In this document: piece by piece, positions 18,751-27,478 of the stretch
How positions within the stretch are numbered: position 1 is the first letter of the stretch
Layout of the letters: the number at the start of each line of letters is the position of its first letter
From: Candidatus Cloacimonadota bacterium
Lineage (GTDB): Bacteria; Cloacimonadota; Cloacimonadia; Cloacimonadales; Cloacimonadaceae
Assembly (NCBI GenBank): GCA_012522935.1
Contig: JAAYJN010000018.1
Location: forward strand, 1 to 54,032
Length of the DNA: 54,032 bases
Direction of reading: 5' to 3'
Notes under the pieces: generated by a model
Database searches by the model: none
What the model saw: the letters and a program-made list of their open reading frames with translations, nothing else
What the model was told of the DNA's origin: nothing
Made by a program: the position numbers and the translations under genes

Positions 18751-21054
18751 ATGCCAGATAGTACAGTGCAAACCGAGAGCTCCGGCAAGGCTCCCATCCT
18801 GTGGCCGCTGCTTTTCTGGCTTGTGGGTTTGGCATTGGGCAAAGGCTATGAGGGCGGGGAATACATCTTTTTGGCAGTCTCCACCCTGCTGGTGTTAGCT
18901 GCCCTCTTCATCCCTCGTCTGCGTTTATGGCTACTCCTGATGCTGTGCCTTTTTGCCGGCATCCTGCGCGTCACCATCCAAAGCCCGGAAGAGACGGTGC
19001 TGCTGCAAAGCCTGCAATCAAGGGGCGAACTGGTGCAAAGGGGGAGCTTTACGGTAAACAGGGCATTTAGCGACCATACCTATGAGATGGGTCTGCGCCG
19101 CTTTGCCGGAGCGGATATGGGGCTGAAGCTGCTCTTATATCATGCGGATAGCCTGCAGGTGGGTGGAGTGTATGAGGCGATTATCCGGGTGCGGCCGCTC
19201 TCCCGTGATCCCATTTTGGATATCTATCCCTCCCGCTATACCGCCAGTGCTGATCTTCGTGCGGAATTGAAGATGCAGTCTGCCGAAAGCCGAGCCCTGC
19301 CCATCACCCAAATACGCAGCTGGATGTATGAAAGGCTGGATAGACACGCCTCCCACCATGCAGATATCGCCAAGGCACTGCTCCTCTCCGATCAAAGCGC
19401 CAAAAAGGCATATCGCCAGGAGCTGCAACAGGGAGGCATGATACACCTGATAGTGGTGAGCGGGCTGCATGTGTGGTTCATCTATGCCATGCTGTTGGTA
19501 TTCCTGAAAGGGCTCTTGCCGCGAAGGCTGTTGGATGCGTTTATCCTCTTGTTATTGGCTGGCTTTGCCGCTCTCAATTATTGGGCGGCACCCATCACGA
19601 GGGCGCTACTCATGATCTCAATCGGCGTGCTGGCGCGCTGGCTGGGGCGCAAGGTATCATCCCTGCAAATGCTGTCGCTCAGCCTCTTTATCATCACCCT
19701 TGCCAACCCTCATCAGCTCTTTGATTTGGGGCTGCAGCTTTCCTTTATCAGCGTGGGCATCATCCTCTTGGCATTGCCCCGGATCAGGTTTTGGCATGCG
19801 GAGGTAAGCAAACACAGCTTTTGGAAAAGGGGTATGGAAAGAGTGGCAAACTATTTGCTGCTCAATCTCATGGTTTCCCTCGCCATCCTGCCCCTCACGC
19901 TGAACACAATGGGCACAGGCTCTTTGAACGGAGTCTTTGGCAATATCTTGGGCGTTCCCCTCATTGGCATGCTGTTGCCGCTTTCCATCTTGATACTTAT
20001 CTTTGCTCCCTCCGGCATCATCGGGGCGGGCTTTTATCACAGCTATCTGGCTGTGCTGTGGTTGTTTGAACAAGTGGCTGTCATCTCCGCCTCCCTGCCC
20101 TTTAAGGTGGAGAATTTCTGGATAGGATTGGGACCGGCGATAGGGATGGCACTCCTGCTATTGCCTTTTTTTATCTGGCTAAGGCGCAAGAAACGCCCCG
20201 CCTGGAGCTTCAGCCTGCCCCTGTGGATGGTGGGCTTGCTACTCCTTTTGGTATTTCCCCTGCTGCGTCCCCACAGAGGAGGAGTGTGGATATTCAATTG
20301 TGGTACAGCGGATTGTGCCCTTATCCAAAGCCCTTCCGGACATACCATTCTGGTGGATAGCGGCCCCGGCAAATACACTTGGGAGGCAGAGCGCGACCCC
20401 ACCAAAGCCCTGGATACCAATGGCTGGGCGGGCAGAAAGCTGCTTCCCTGGCTGAGGCACAAAGGCATCCGCCAGCTGGATGATCTCATCCTTACCCACA
20501 CTCATGCCGATCACACGGGAGGCGTGCCGGCACTCATCACCTCAATACCCATCAAGAGGCTGATTATTACCGATGAATTGCAGAGCTCCCAGCTCTATCA
20601 GCTCTGGCGGGAGGTGGGCTGGTTTGCCGATACCGAGGTACTGGTGGTTGCAGATACCCTCAGCCTGGCAATAGACCAATTGCACTTCAAATTCCTGCAT
20701 CCAGACCGCCATTGGCATACGGATAATGAAAACGACCGCAGCATCGTGTTTCGCATGCAACACAAGGATAAATCCCTGCTCTTTACCGGAGATATCGAAT
20801 CCGCCTCGGAAGCCTGGCTGCTAAACCGCTATCCCGAATATCTGGACGTGGACTATCTAAAGGTGGCGCATCACGGCAGCAAAACCTCCTCCACGGAAGG
20901 CTTCCTGCGCCAAGTGAACCCACGTGAAGCATGGATCAGCGTGGGTAAAAGGAACCGCTTCAACTTCCCCCATCCCCAGGCTTTGGACAGGCTACAGCGG
21001 TATGCCCCCTCCATCCGCTACAGCTATGAGGGTACCATCTATCTGGATTTGTGA
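18751..21054 (+). CDS. comEC: DNA internalization competence protein ComEC/Rec2
   Basis: 767 residues from the ATG at 18751; a TTG seven codons earlier is possible and neither has a strong ribosome site. An N-terminal membrane region and DUF4131-like soluble part (about 1-200) are followed by the Competence domain with many helices (about 200-510; GGMIHLIVVSGLHVWFIYA is diagnostic). The C-terminal metallo-beta-lactamase domain (about 520-767) has ILTHTHADHTGG, LLFTGDIES and VAHHGSKTSS. It forms the inner-membrane channel for single-stranded DNA uptake, with the C-terminal domain a likely nuclease. Other competence genes are not in this window. Confidence 0.93.
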   Translation: MPDSTVQTESSGKAPILWPLLFWLVGLALGKGYEGGEYIFLAVSTLLVLAALFIPRLRLWLLLMLCLFAGILRVTIQSPEETVLLQSLQSRGELVQRGSFTVNRAFSDHTYEMGLRRFAGADMGLKLLLYHADSLQVGGVYEAIIRVRPLSRDPILDIYPSRYTASADLRAELKMQSAESRALPITQIRSWMYERLDRHASHHADIAKALLLSDQSAKKAYRQELQQGGMIHLIVVSGLHVWFIYAMLLVFLKGLLPRRLLDAFILLLLAGFAALNYWAAPITRALLMISIGVLARWLGRKVSSLQMLSLSLFIITLANPHQLFDLGLQLSFISVGIILLALPRIRFWHAEVSKHSFWKRGMERVANYLLLNLMVSLAILPLTLNTMGTGSLNGVFGNILGVPLIGMLLPLSILILIFAPSGIIGAGFYHSYLAVLWLFEQVAVISASLPFKVENFWIGLGPAIGMALLLLPFFIWLRRKKRPAWSFSLPLWMVGLLLLLVFPLLRPHRGGVWIFNCGTADCALIQSPSGHTILVDSGPGKYTWEAERDPTKALDTNGWAGRKLLPWLRHKGIRQLDDLILTHTHADHTGGVPALITSIPIKRLIITDELQSSQLYQLWREVGWFADTEVLVVADTLSLAIDQLHFKFLHPDRHWHTDNENDRSIVFRMQHKDKSLLFTGDIESASEAWLLNRYPEYLDVDYLKVAHHGSKTSSTEGFLRQVNPREAWISVGKRNRFNFPHPQALDRLQRYAPSIRYSYEGTIYLDL

Positions 21055-21065
21055 TCCGCCACTTT

Positions 21066-21097
21066 ACTGAAACCTGTAACCTGGCACCTGAAACCTT
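21066..21097 (-). repeat. Short CCAGGT-type repeat, family 3, copy B
   Basis: Read on the minus strand it gives AGGTTTCAGGTGCCAGGTTA followed by CAGGTTTCAG, matching 12785-12816 in reverse orientation. It lies directly beside family 1 copy 2. Confidence 0.7.
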
Positions 21098-21102
21098 CCC
21101 TG

Positions 21103-21178
21103 TTAGATGCGCTTGCGATGTGGTTGCGATACCCAGCGATTTGCTGGGAGAGGCAACGGCATCACAACCACATCTAAT
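21103..21178 (-). repeat. Palindromic dispersed repeat, family 1, copy 2
   Basis: The reverse complement matches 7833-7908 over about 76 bp with only a handful of differences, located in the hairpin loop and in one arm (CAACCACATCGC versus CAACGGCATCAC). The inner CCCAGC/GCTGGG stem is kept. It sits between comEC and the convergent hydrolase gene and might aid termination. Confidence 0.85.
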
Positions 21179-21212
21179 AGGAAAGCAAGGCAAATCATTC
21201 TGTGATGGGATA

Positions 21213-22598
21213 TTATTCCCTTTCCAGAATCCACTCCACGATATCTTCCATCACCTCCACGGCAAAGGTCTCTTCAAGCTTGATATATTCGTTGACGTTC
21301 CCCGTTTCACTATGCTGAAAGAGGTGGTTCAATCCCTCGTATTCTATGGTTGTAAAGTCTGGATTTCCAGCTCTTTCCAATGCCTCTCTGATAGCGGTAA
21401 GATTCTGCTGAATTTCCACTTGCAAGTCTTTATCCCCATTCACTGCCAGCACGGGGATGGTCACCTTTTCCAGGTATAAAGCAGGGTCCAATCTCATAAA
21501 TGTGAGCATCCAGTCGTCCACAACCTCATCGATAAGATACATCTTGGCGGTATCCTTTTCCGGCACAGGGAACAGCTCTGCATAACCCTCTTCCCACACA
21601 TCATCCACCAGTTTGTCCAAAGCCTTGGTCAGTTCGTCTTTATCCTCCACATCCAAGACAAGATCATAGACCATCCTGTTCAGCTTTTGAGACCGGGCAA
21701 GCTTGTCCTTTTCCGTACCCATCGAGATGCTGATCAATTCGGTTTGTTTCATTAGGAGCTCATCACCACGCACACCGGTTCCCGCCAAGAGCACGATAAA
21801 ATCCAGCTCCTTATCCTCAGACGCCACTATGGGAGCGATGATGCCGCCTTCACTGTGCCCGATAATGCCCACGCGCCCAATCTCTTTCTGCTGTCTCAGC
21901 CAAGCCACCGCGCTTTGGGCATCGGAAGCAAAATCGAAGGTGGTGGAGCCGGAAAACACGCCATCGGATTCGGCAACCCCGCGGTCATCATACCTTAATA
22001 CGGCGATGCCAGCACGAGTAAGATGGTCAGACAGCACCAAAAACGGCTTATGATGCAAAAGCTCTTCATTGCGGTCTTGAGGACCGCTGCCGCTCACCAA
22101 TACCACCGCCGGATAGATTCCCTCTTCCTGAGGCAAAGTAAGCGTTCCTGCCAGCTTGATGCCAGCCTGGGGGTTTTCAAAGAATACATCCACAGAGCGA
22201 TAAGGGAAAGGCTCCTGGGGCTCCTGAGGGCGGTTGTATTCAGGCTCGGGCAGCTCTTCACGGCTAAATACCAGCGCAGCCTCAAAGCCGCTTTGATTAA
22301 AGATACCCCTGATCATTTCTCCATCAAACATGCCATCATAGCGCAAGCCGATGTCTTTGACCGAAAATACTAACTTACCAGAGTCATACTCTATCTCATC
22401 AATTTCGATGCCATAAGCACCTTGATCCGGACTATCCAGGGTGCCACTGATACCATCCGGACCGTCCGTGATATGCACCACCAGGCGCAGCTCGGAGCCA
22501 AAAACATCCAAGAGCGCATTCCATTGACCTTCAATCTCTGTGGCCGCCAAACCCGCCGCCAACATCATGGCCAATATAACGATGATAATACGTTTCAT
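21213..22598 (-). CDS. Secreted alpha/beta hydrolase (S9/DLH-like)
   Basis: 461 residues. A signal peptide (MKRIIIVILAMMLAAGLAA) leads to an N-terminal beta-rich domain (about 20-115) like the DUF3887/lipocalin-like domains that precede such hydrolases. The alpha/beta hydrolase follows: VLVSGSGPQDRNEELLHHKP, VLRYDDRGVAESDG and the nucleophile elbow IGHSEGG with Ser249. The acid is probably in PVLAVNGDKDLQV and the histidine in LNHLFQ near the C-terminus. It is expected to hydrolyse esters or small peptides in the periplasm; the substrate is unknown. AGGAGAAAAG-like sequence precedes the start. Confidence 0.88.
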   Translation of the reverse strand: MKRIIIVILAMMLAAGLAATEIEGQWNALLDVFGSELRLVVHITDGPDGISGTLDSPDQGAYGIEIDEIEYDSGKLVFSVKDIGLRYDGMFDGEMIRGIFNQSGFEAALVFSREELPEPEYNRPQEPQEPFPYRSVDVFFENPQAGIKLAGTLTLPQEEGIYPAVVLVSGSGPQDRNEELLHHKPFLVLSDHLTRAGIAVLRYDDRGVAESDGVFSGSTTFDFASDAQSAVAWLRQQKEIGRVGIIGHSEGGIIAPIVASEDKELDFIVLLAGTGVRGDELLMKQTELISISMGTEKDKLARSQKLNRMVYDLVLDVEDKDELTKALDKLVDDVWEEGYAELFPVPEKDTAKMYLIDEVVDDWMLTFMRLDPALYLEKVTIPVLAVNGDKDLQVEIQQNLTAIREALERAGNPDFTTIEYEGLNHLFQHSETGNVNEYIKLEETFAVEVMEDIVEWILERE

Positions 22599-22894
22599 CT
22601 TTTCTCCAATCTATTTATTATTTACTGTATAATCACACTATTTGCATAAAGCCGGAGCTGTCAAGGAATATGTCCGTCACCGCCCCATTTATTCAAGCTA
22701 AAGCTTATGCTCTTTATCAGATAGCATCCCGCAGAAGCCACTATTTTTCAGGCTTTCATATATCTTTACAACGGCAATCAAAATATCCTTTGGTTTTAGT
22801 TCCTGATTCGTTATTAATATCTATCATAAGCCATATGTTTACGAATGTGAATTTTTGACAGGATGGCTAAACAACTATATAACAGGAGAAAACA
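22599..22894 (+). other. Gene-free stretch upstream of the four-gene secreted family
   Basis: AT-rich, no supported gene. TTGACA (22855-22860) and TATAAC (22878-22883) are 17 bp apart, but this would start transcription near 22890, past the AGGAG at 22884-22888. Either the first message is nearly leaderless or the match is chance. Confidence 0.5.
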
Positions 22895-23350
22895 ATGAAA
22901 CAGCTCATATTTACTTTACTCATCTTGATGGCGATCACCCTCTTGGGAGCTGTCAGTTATGATGAAACCATGCGATCTTTCTTTGCTGCAGGCCATTCCG
23001 GAGAAATCGATGGCGATACGTATTGGATAATGGATGATGTGTATTCCAATAGAGACGATGCCTTAAAGAAGATTGTCAAACTGGCTGCGCTCTTTGTACG
23101 TCGAGACAGCGACGAATATGTCACCTCAATTCCTGAGTTTAATAATGTGTTCGATTCCACTGATTATATCTTTTGCAGGTGGTCTAACAACGCAGGCAGC
23201 AGCTACAATTTCATGCGTGTTCCGGTGCTATATGCCCTGTTAAGTTACTATGCAATGGCTCTTTCATTTCAGACTACAGGTGATCTGGAAAAAGACTTGT
23301 ATGATATGCTGAAGGATAGTGCACTGATAGAAGAATGGGAAGCTGAATAG
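22895..23350 (+). CDS. Small secreted acidic protein, tandem family member 1
   Basis: 151 residues of unknown function. The signal peptide MKQLIFTLLILMAITLLGA is probably cut near residue 19, leaving about 132 acidic residues. Family landmarks are FAAGHSGEIDGDTYWIMDDV, a conserved DDALKKIVKLAALFV, a DYIFCRW segment and the C-terminal EEWEAE. Three paralogs of the same length follow at once on the same strand, so this is a tandem gene family. Member 1 is the most divergent near its C-terminus. AACAGGAGAAAACA precedes the ATG. No domain is recognised. Confidence 0.85.
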   Translation: MKQLIFTLLILMAITLLGAVSYDETMRSFFAAGHSGEIDGDTYWIMDDVYSNRDDALKKIVKLAALFVRRDSDEYVTSIPEFNNVFDSTDYIFCRWSNNAGSSYNFMRVPVLYALLSYYAMALSFQTTGDLEKDLYDMLKDSALIEEWEAE

Positions 23351-23384
23351 CCGCTGCAGAGCTTTTATTTGAAAGGAGATAACG

Positions 23385-23840
23385 ATGAAACAGCTCATAT
23401 TTACTTTACTCATCATGTTGGCTATCACCCTCCTGGGCGCTGTCAGCTTTGATGAAGCCCTGGATTCCTTCTTTGTAAATGGATATTCAGAAGAGATAGA
23501 CGGGGAAACGTATTGGATGATAGATTATATGTATGATGACAGGTATGGCGCCTACGATGAGGTTTCCAGACTGGCATTGTTGTTTGTATTTCAACGCTTG
23601 GACTGGGATCAAACAGCCATCCCAGAGTATAAAGAGATACTAAAAGCCACTGATTATATTGCTGGTAAATGGTATGATGAAGAGGATGACGCCGTTTACT
23701 ATGTGGGCATGTCCATAGATGAATACATCTGGTTTACCGATTTTGAGTATGAAGACGATTGGGAGATTCCAGATATGGAAGACGAAATATACGACTTTAT
23801 GAATTATTATGGCTTTGCCTTTGAATGGGAGGAAGAATGA
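23385..23840 (+). CDS. Small secreted acidic protein, tandem family member 2
   Basis: 151 residues, unknown function. Its signal peptide is nearly identical to member 1, even at DNA level, while the mature parts differ widely. Landmarks: VNGYSEEIDGETYWMIDYMY, a LALLFVFQRLDWDQ segment shared with member 4, DYIAGKWYD, VGMSIDEYIWF, and the C-terminal FEWEEE. AAAGGAGATAACG precedes the ATG, 34 bp after member 1. The codons for the terminal WEEE contain GGGAGG, which serves as the ribosome site of member 3. Confidence 0.85.
   Translation: MKQLIFTLLIMLAITLLGAVSFDEALDSFFVNGYSEEIDGETYWMIDYMYDDRYGAYDEVSRLALLFVFQRLDWDQTAIPEYKEILKATDYIAGKWYDEEDDAVYYVGMSIDEYIWFTDFEYEDDWEIPDMEDEIYDFMNYYGFAFEWEEE
23828..23839 (+). 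promoter_or_regulatory. Ribosome binding site of member 3 inside member 2 coding end
   Basis: GGAGG (23828-23832) lies 4 bases before ATG 23837 and is part of the codons for the last Trp-Glu-Glu residues of member 2. Confidence 0.8.
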
Positions 23841-24292
23841 AAAAGTTCGTGTTTATATCACTTATCCTGATGGCGATGAGCCTTCTGGGTGCCAACTTCT
23901 TTGATGATAACCTGAAACCTATCTATGAGGGGGGGCATTTTGAAGAAATAAACGGGGATACTTATTGGATTTTTGAAGAACTGTATTTTGATAAAGATGA
24001 AGCTCTCGATGACATTGCCTACCTGGCTACGCTCGCCGTGTTTTATAATATGGAATGGGATTCACCAACTGATCCCGATTACATAGATTTCCTGGATTCC
24101 CTTGATTTAATTGCCTGCCGTTGGTTTGACGCAAACGATAGTGCCACCTACATTGTGAGTGGATCCGTATTTACATACTTATGGTTTATGATAGACGACG
24201 AAGAGTTCTATTACATGGATTTTGCGGATATCCGCGAAGACATTTCCGAATTCATAGATTATTTGGGCGGACAATTTAAATTGGAGGAATAA
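23837..24292 (+). CDS. Small secreted acidic protein, tandem family member 3
   Basis: 151 residues from the ATG at 23837, overlapping member 2 by four bases (ATGA). Signal peptide MKKFVFISLILMAMSLLGA. Landmarks: YEGGHFEEINGDTYWIFEEL, EALDDIAYLATLAVFYNMEW, DLIACRWFD, and SATYIVSGSVFTYLWF; it ends FKLEE. It shares size, spacing and motifs with its neighbours and is strongly acidic. Unknown function; translation is coupled on both sides. Confidence 0.85.
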   Translation: MKKFVFISLILMAMSLLGANFFDDNLKPIYEGGHFEEINGDTYWIFEELYFDKDEALDDIAYLATLAVFYNMEWDSPTDPDYIDFLDSLDLIACRWFDANDSATYIVSGSVFTYLWFMIDDEEFYYMDFADIREDISEFIDYLGGQFKLEE

Positions 24293-24294
24293 TG
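24283..24294 (+). promoter_or_regulatory. Ribosome binding site of member 4 inside member 3 coding end
   Basis: GGAGG (24283-24287) lies 4 bases before ATG 24292, within the codons for the last Leu-Glu-Glu of member 3. The spacing is identical to the member 2/3 junction. Confidence 0.8.
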
Positions 24295-24744
24295 AAACAG
24301 ATTGGATTTATACTACTTATCATTCTGGCAACGTCGTGGTTGGGTGCTGCCACTTTTGAAGAAGTATTGGAGTCTTACATTGATGATGGTTATGCCTTTG
24401 AGTATGACGGAAACCAGGGTTGGATGCTTGATGAATTATACTTTGACCGTAGTGTGGCTTGTGAAGCTCTCGCCAGCATGGCGGTGGTCTTTTTGTATCA
24501 ACGCTTGGAATGGGGGGAGACCTCCAATCCCGCTCATAAAAAGGTTGTCGATGATACATATTATTTAACAACCCATTGGTTTGACGTGACAGATAGCGGC
24601 ACATACGTCGTAGGCGTCGTTATGAGTGATCTGATATGGTATTATGAAGAAGATATCTATGATATGTCGCCATCAGAACTGGAAGAAGATATCTTTGAGC
24701 AGATGTATTACTATAGCCTGGCATTTGAATGGGAGGAAGAGTAA
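24292..24744 (+). CDS. Small secreted acidic protein, tandem family member 4
   Basis: 150 residues; the ATG overlaps the member 3 stop by one base (TAATG). Signal peptide MKQIGFILLIILATSWLGA. Landmarks: IDDGYAFEYDGNQGWMLDEL, MAVVFLYQRLEWGE, YYLTTHWFD, SGTYVVGVVMSDLIWY, ELEEDIFEQMYYYSLAFEWE. It ends in the same FEWEEE as member 2, again with GGGAGGAAG in the codons although no gene follows. A terminator shared with glyA lies 36 bp downstream. Confidence 0.85.
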   Translation: MKQIGFILLIILATSWLGAATFEEVLESYIDDGYAFEYDGNQGWMLDELYFDRSVACEALASMAVVFLYQRLEWGETSNPAHKKVVDDTYYLTTHWFDVTDSGTYVVGVVMSDLIWYYEEDIYDMSPSELEEDIFEQMYYYSLAFEWEEE

Positions 24745-24780
24745 ATTGCTATCAACCCTTCTTATGAAACCCAAACGATA

Positions 24781-24815
24781 AACCCCGCCGTTAAACATAT
24801 TAACCGCGGGGTTTT
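24781..24815. terminator. Bidirectional terminator between the secreted family and glyA
   Basis: AACCCCGCCGTTAA (24781-24794) pairs with TTAACCGCGGGGTT (24800-24813) with one mismatch and a 5-base loop, then TTTT on the plus strand and TTTA on the minus strand. It lies between convergent genes. Confidence 0.88.
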
Positions 24816-24833
24816 ATTCTTTACTTCTTAAGT

Positions 24834-26126
24834 TTACAATTCGGGATACAGGGGAAAGCGTTTGGTAAGCTCCATCACCTCGGCTTTCATGGCTGCCAGA
24901 TATTCCTCATTATCACTATTATCGCGCACTCTTTTGATAAAGGCGGCGATCTGTTTCATTTCGGCAACGCCCATCTTACGGGTGGTGACGGAGGGGGTTC
25001 CCAGGCGGATACCGGATGCCACGAAAGGTGAGCGGGTATCGAAGGGAACTGTGTTTTTATTCACCGTGATGCCGGCGATATCCAGGGAGCCTTCCATCTT
25101 CTTACCGCTGGGTCCGCCCTCTTCCTCGCTGCCCAAATCCAACAGCATCAGATGGGTGTCTGTTCCGCCGGAAACCAGCTTGAATCCTTCATCCATCAAA
25201 GAGCTTGCCAGCGCCTGGGCATTGGCAATCACGTTTTTCTGATATTCTTTAAATTCCGGTTGCAAAGCTTCCCAGAAGGCTACTGCCTTGCCGGCGATGG
25301 CATGCATCAGGGGTCCACCCTGGATGCCGGGGAAGACGTAGCTATCCACATCCTTGGCATACTGTTCTTTACACAGGATGAGCCCGCCACGGGGTCCGCG
25401 CAGGGTTTTGTGGGTGGTGCTGGTCACGATATCGGCATAGGGCACGGGGTTTTCGTGCAAGCCTGCGGCTACCAAACCGGCAATATGAGCCATATCCACA
25501 AACAATTTGGCGCCCACCATATCGGCAATCTCTCTAAAGCGCTTAAAATCTATTTTGCGCGGATAAGCAGAGGCGCCGGTGAGGATCATCTGCGGTTTAT
25601 GCTCTTTTGCCAAAGCCTCAATCTCTGCATAATCAAACTGATGCGTGTCTTTATCCACATTATAATGGATGATATTGTAAAGCTGTCCCGAAAAGGAAAG
25701 CGGATGCCCGTGGGTGAGGTGACCGCCGTGTGCCAGCTCCAAAGAGAGCACCGTGTCACCGGGTTTGATGAGGCTAAAGTATGCCGCCATATTGGCTTGT
25801 GATCCGCTATGAGGCTGCACGTTGGCATGCTCTGCGCCAAAGATTTCCTTGGCACGCTCAATCGCCAGCCGCTCCACATCGTCGATGTATTCACAGCCGC
25901 CATAATATCTGCCATACAGCTTATAATTCACCTTCCCCGTCTTTTTGCTCCAGCGGTAGGGATAGCCCTCGGCGTATTTATTGGTCAAAATACTGCCTTG
26001 CGCCTCCATCACCGCCAATGAGGTAAAGTTTTCGGAAGCAATCAATTCCAGGTTTTCCCGCTGTCTGGCAAGCTCGCCAGCGATAGCGGCATAGAGTTCA
26101 GGATCTTGTTTTTGGATATGTTTCAC
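24834..26126 (-). CDS. glyA: Serine hydroxymethyltransferase
   Basis: 430-residue PLP enzyme that converts serine and THF to glycine and methylene-THF. N-terminal [19 protein letters not shown] is diagnostic, and the PLP lysine (Lys240) lies in [14 protein letters not shown]. Further family motifs are [19 protein letters not shown], with a slightly longer insert than usual after AEGYP, and [13 protein letters not shown]. It supplies one-carbon units to the pool that FtcD also feeds. rpiB overlaps its start by 4 bp; the glyA-rpiB pairing is common. Confidence 0.97.
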   Translation of the reverse strand: MKHIQKQDPELYAAIAGELARQRENLELIASENFTSLAVMEAQGSILTNKYAEGYPYRWSKKTGKVNYKLYGRYYGGCEYIDDVERLAIERAKEIFGAEHANVQPHSGSQANMAAYFSLIKPGDTVLSLELAHGGHLTHGHPLSFSGQLYNIIHYNVDKDTHQFDYAEIEALAKEHKPQMILTGASAYPRKIDFKRFREIADMVGAKLFVDMAHIAGLVAAGLHENPVPYADIVTSTTHKTLRGPRGGLILCKEQYAKDVDSYVFPGIQGGPLMHAIAGKAVAFWEALQPEFKEYQKNVIANAQALASSLMDEGFKLVSGGTDTHLMLLDLGSEEEGGPSGKKMEGSLDIAGITVNKNTVPFDTRSPFVASGIRLGTPSVTTRKMGVAEMKQIAAFIKRVRDNSDNEEYLAAMKAEVMELTKRFPLYPEL

Positions 26127-26563
26127 TTGATATCTCCTTCTATCTTACTAATTTTATCAATTCTTTGCTGATGCCTGCCGCCCTCAAAATCCGTATGCAG
26201 CCAGGCATCCAATATCTGGATGGCATAGGGAATCGCCGTGAAGCGCCCTGCCAAGACCAGGATATTGGCATCGTTGTGCATTCTGCTGAGGCGGGCAATA
26301 TCCGTATTCACACACAAAGCGGCACGGATGCCCTCCACCTTATTGGCAACGATGCTCATGCCAATGCCAGAGCCACAGATGAGGACGCCCTTGGCACAGG
26401 CTCCGGATGCCACTGCTTGGGCGGCAGGAGTGCCCGTATCGGGATAATCCATGGAGTCTGCGCTATACGTGCCAAAATCTTCCCATTGATACTGGGGGAA
26501 CGCCTTTTTGAGGGCTTCCTTGAGGGGGAATCCGGCGTGATCGGATGCTATTGCCAGTTTCAT
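26123..26563 (-). CDS. rpiB: Ribose 5-phosphate isomerase B
   Basis: 146 residues from the ATG at 26563, chosen for GGCGGAGGAAAG directly upstream and because [16 protein letters not shown] is the standard RpiB start. It interconverts ribose 5-phosphate and ribulose 5-phosphate. The active-site region [23 protein letters not shown] has the catalytic Cys, and later [13 protein letters not shown] is typical of LacA/RpiB proteins. It overlaps the upstream acyltransferase gene and glyA by four bases each. Confidence 0.95.
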   Translation of the reverse strand: MKLAIASDHAGFPLKEALKKAFPQYQWEDFGTYSADSMDYPDTGTPAAQAVASGACAKGVLICGSGIGMSIVANKVEGIRAALCVNTDIARLSRMHNDANILVLAGRFTAIPYAIQILDAWLHTDFEGGRHQQRIDKISKIEGDIK

Positions 26564-27477
26564 CTTTCCTCCGCCATCAGACAGGAAAGGGCAATGCAAT
26601 AATACTTGCTGGCGGCGCTTTCGCTGCGGCTCATCACCACCACCGGCTTGATGGTGCCCTGTATCATGCCTGCCAATTCCGCATTGGCAAACAGCATCAA
26701 TCCCTTATAAAAGCTATTGGCGGTTTCCAGATTGGGAAAGATGAGGATATCCGCCTCGCCTTGGATGGGTGTATCCACGCCCTTGATCTCGCCAGCGGCA
26801 GGATCGCATGCCAAAAATACATCCAAAGGTCCATCGATGATGGCATCCTTGATTTGCCCGCGCTCTGCCATCTTGCACAAGAGCGCATAATCCAGCGTGG
26901 AGGGCATCCCCGCTCCCACCTTTTCTGTGGCAGTAACCAGCGCCACCTTGGGGGTTTGGATGCCAAAACGGTGCGCCATTGCCACGCTATACTTGATCAT
27001 CGCCTGCTTTTGCGCCAAATCCGGATAGGGCAATACCGCCGTGTCGGACACAAAGAGCAGTTTGGGATAGCGGGGTAATTCCAAGGCACAGGTATAGCTC
27101 ATCACAGCGCCGGGAGGCAAGAGGCCCCACTCTTTATTGAGCACACATTTCAGGAATGTATCGGTGCCCACCAGCCCCTTCATCAACACATCCGCCTCGC
27201 CATTTCTCACCATTTGGGTGGCGGCTTGGGTGGCGCTTTGGTCCTCCGCATGATCGATGATCTGCATCAGGCTGGCATCCAGGTTTTCATCTTGGCACAA
27301 TTGCAGAATCTTGGCTTTACTGCCATGCAAAATAGGCTGCACCCAGCCTTCGGAAGCAGCTCGGGCGATGGAAGAGAGGGTGTTGGAATCCTGGGCGGCG
27401 GCAACGGCAATACGGGTCTTGCAGCCTTGTTTCTTTACAAAGTCTGCCAGTTCACCCAGCTTGGTAATCGCTTTCAT
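26560..27477 (-). CDS. Phosphate acyltransferase (phosphate butyryltransferase type), paralog 1
   Basis: 305 residues from MKAITKLGELADFVKK at 27477, placed 1 bp after the stop of paralog 2; no strong ribosome site, so coupling is likely. The PTA/PTB fold is shown by EADVLMKGLVGTDTFLKCVL, LLFVSDTAVLPYPDLAQKQA, CKMAERGQIKDAIIDGPLDV, and QGEADILIFPNLETANSFYK. It exchanges CoA and phosphate on short acyl groups (butyryl or similar). The real substrate is unknown. An acyl kinase to use the product is not adjacent. Confidence 0.88.
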   Translation of the reverse strand: MKAITKLGELADFVKKQGCKTRIAVAAAQDSNTLSSIARAASEGWVQPILHGSKAKILQLCQDENLDASLMQIIDHAEDQSATQAATQMVRNGEADVLMKGLVGTDTFLKCVLNKEWGLLPPGAVMSYTCALELPRYPKLLFVSDTAVLPYPDLAQKQAMIKYSVAMAHRFGIQTPKVALVTATEKVGAGMPSTLDYALLCKMAERGQIKDAIIDGPLDVFLACDPAAGEIKGVDTPIQGEADILIFPNLETANSFYKGLMLFANAELAGMIQGTIKPVVVMSRSESAASKYYCIALSCLMAEER

Positions 27478-27478
27478 A

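Noticed and set aside
20960-21479. Open frames over the palindromic element near 21.1 kb and into the hydrolase gene
   Set aside because: The peptide similarity to frames at other sites comes from the repeat; the hydrolase on the other strand explains the rest.
22855-22883. TTGACA - 17 bp - TATAAC as promoter of the secreted family
   Set aside because: The predicted start would fall after the ribosome binding site of the first gene, so it is not listed as a promoter.
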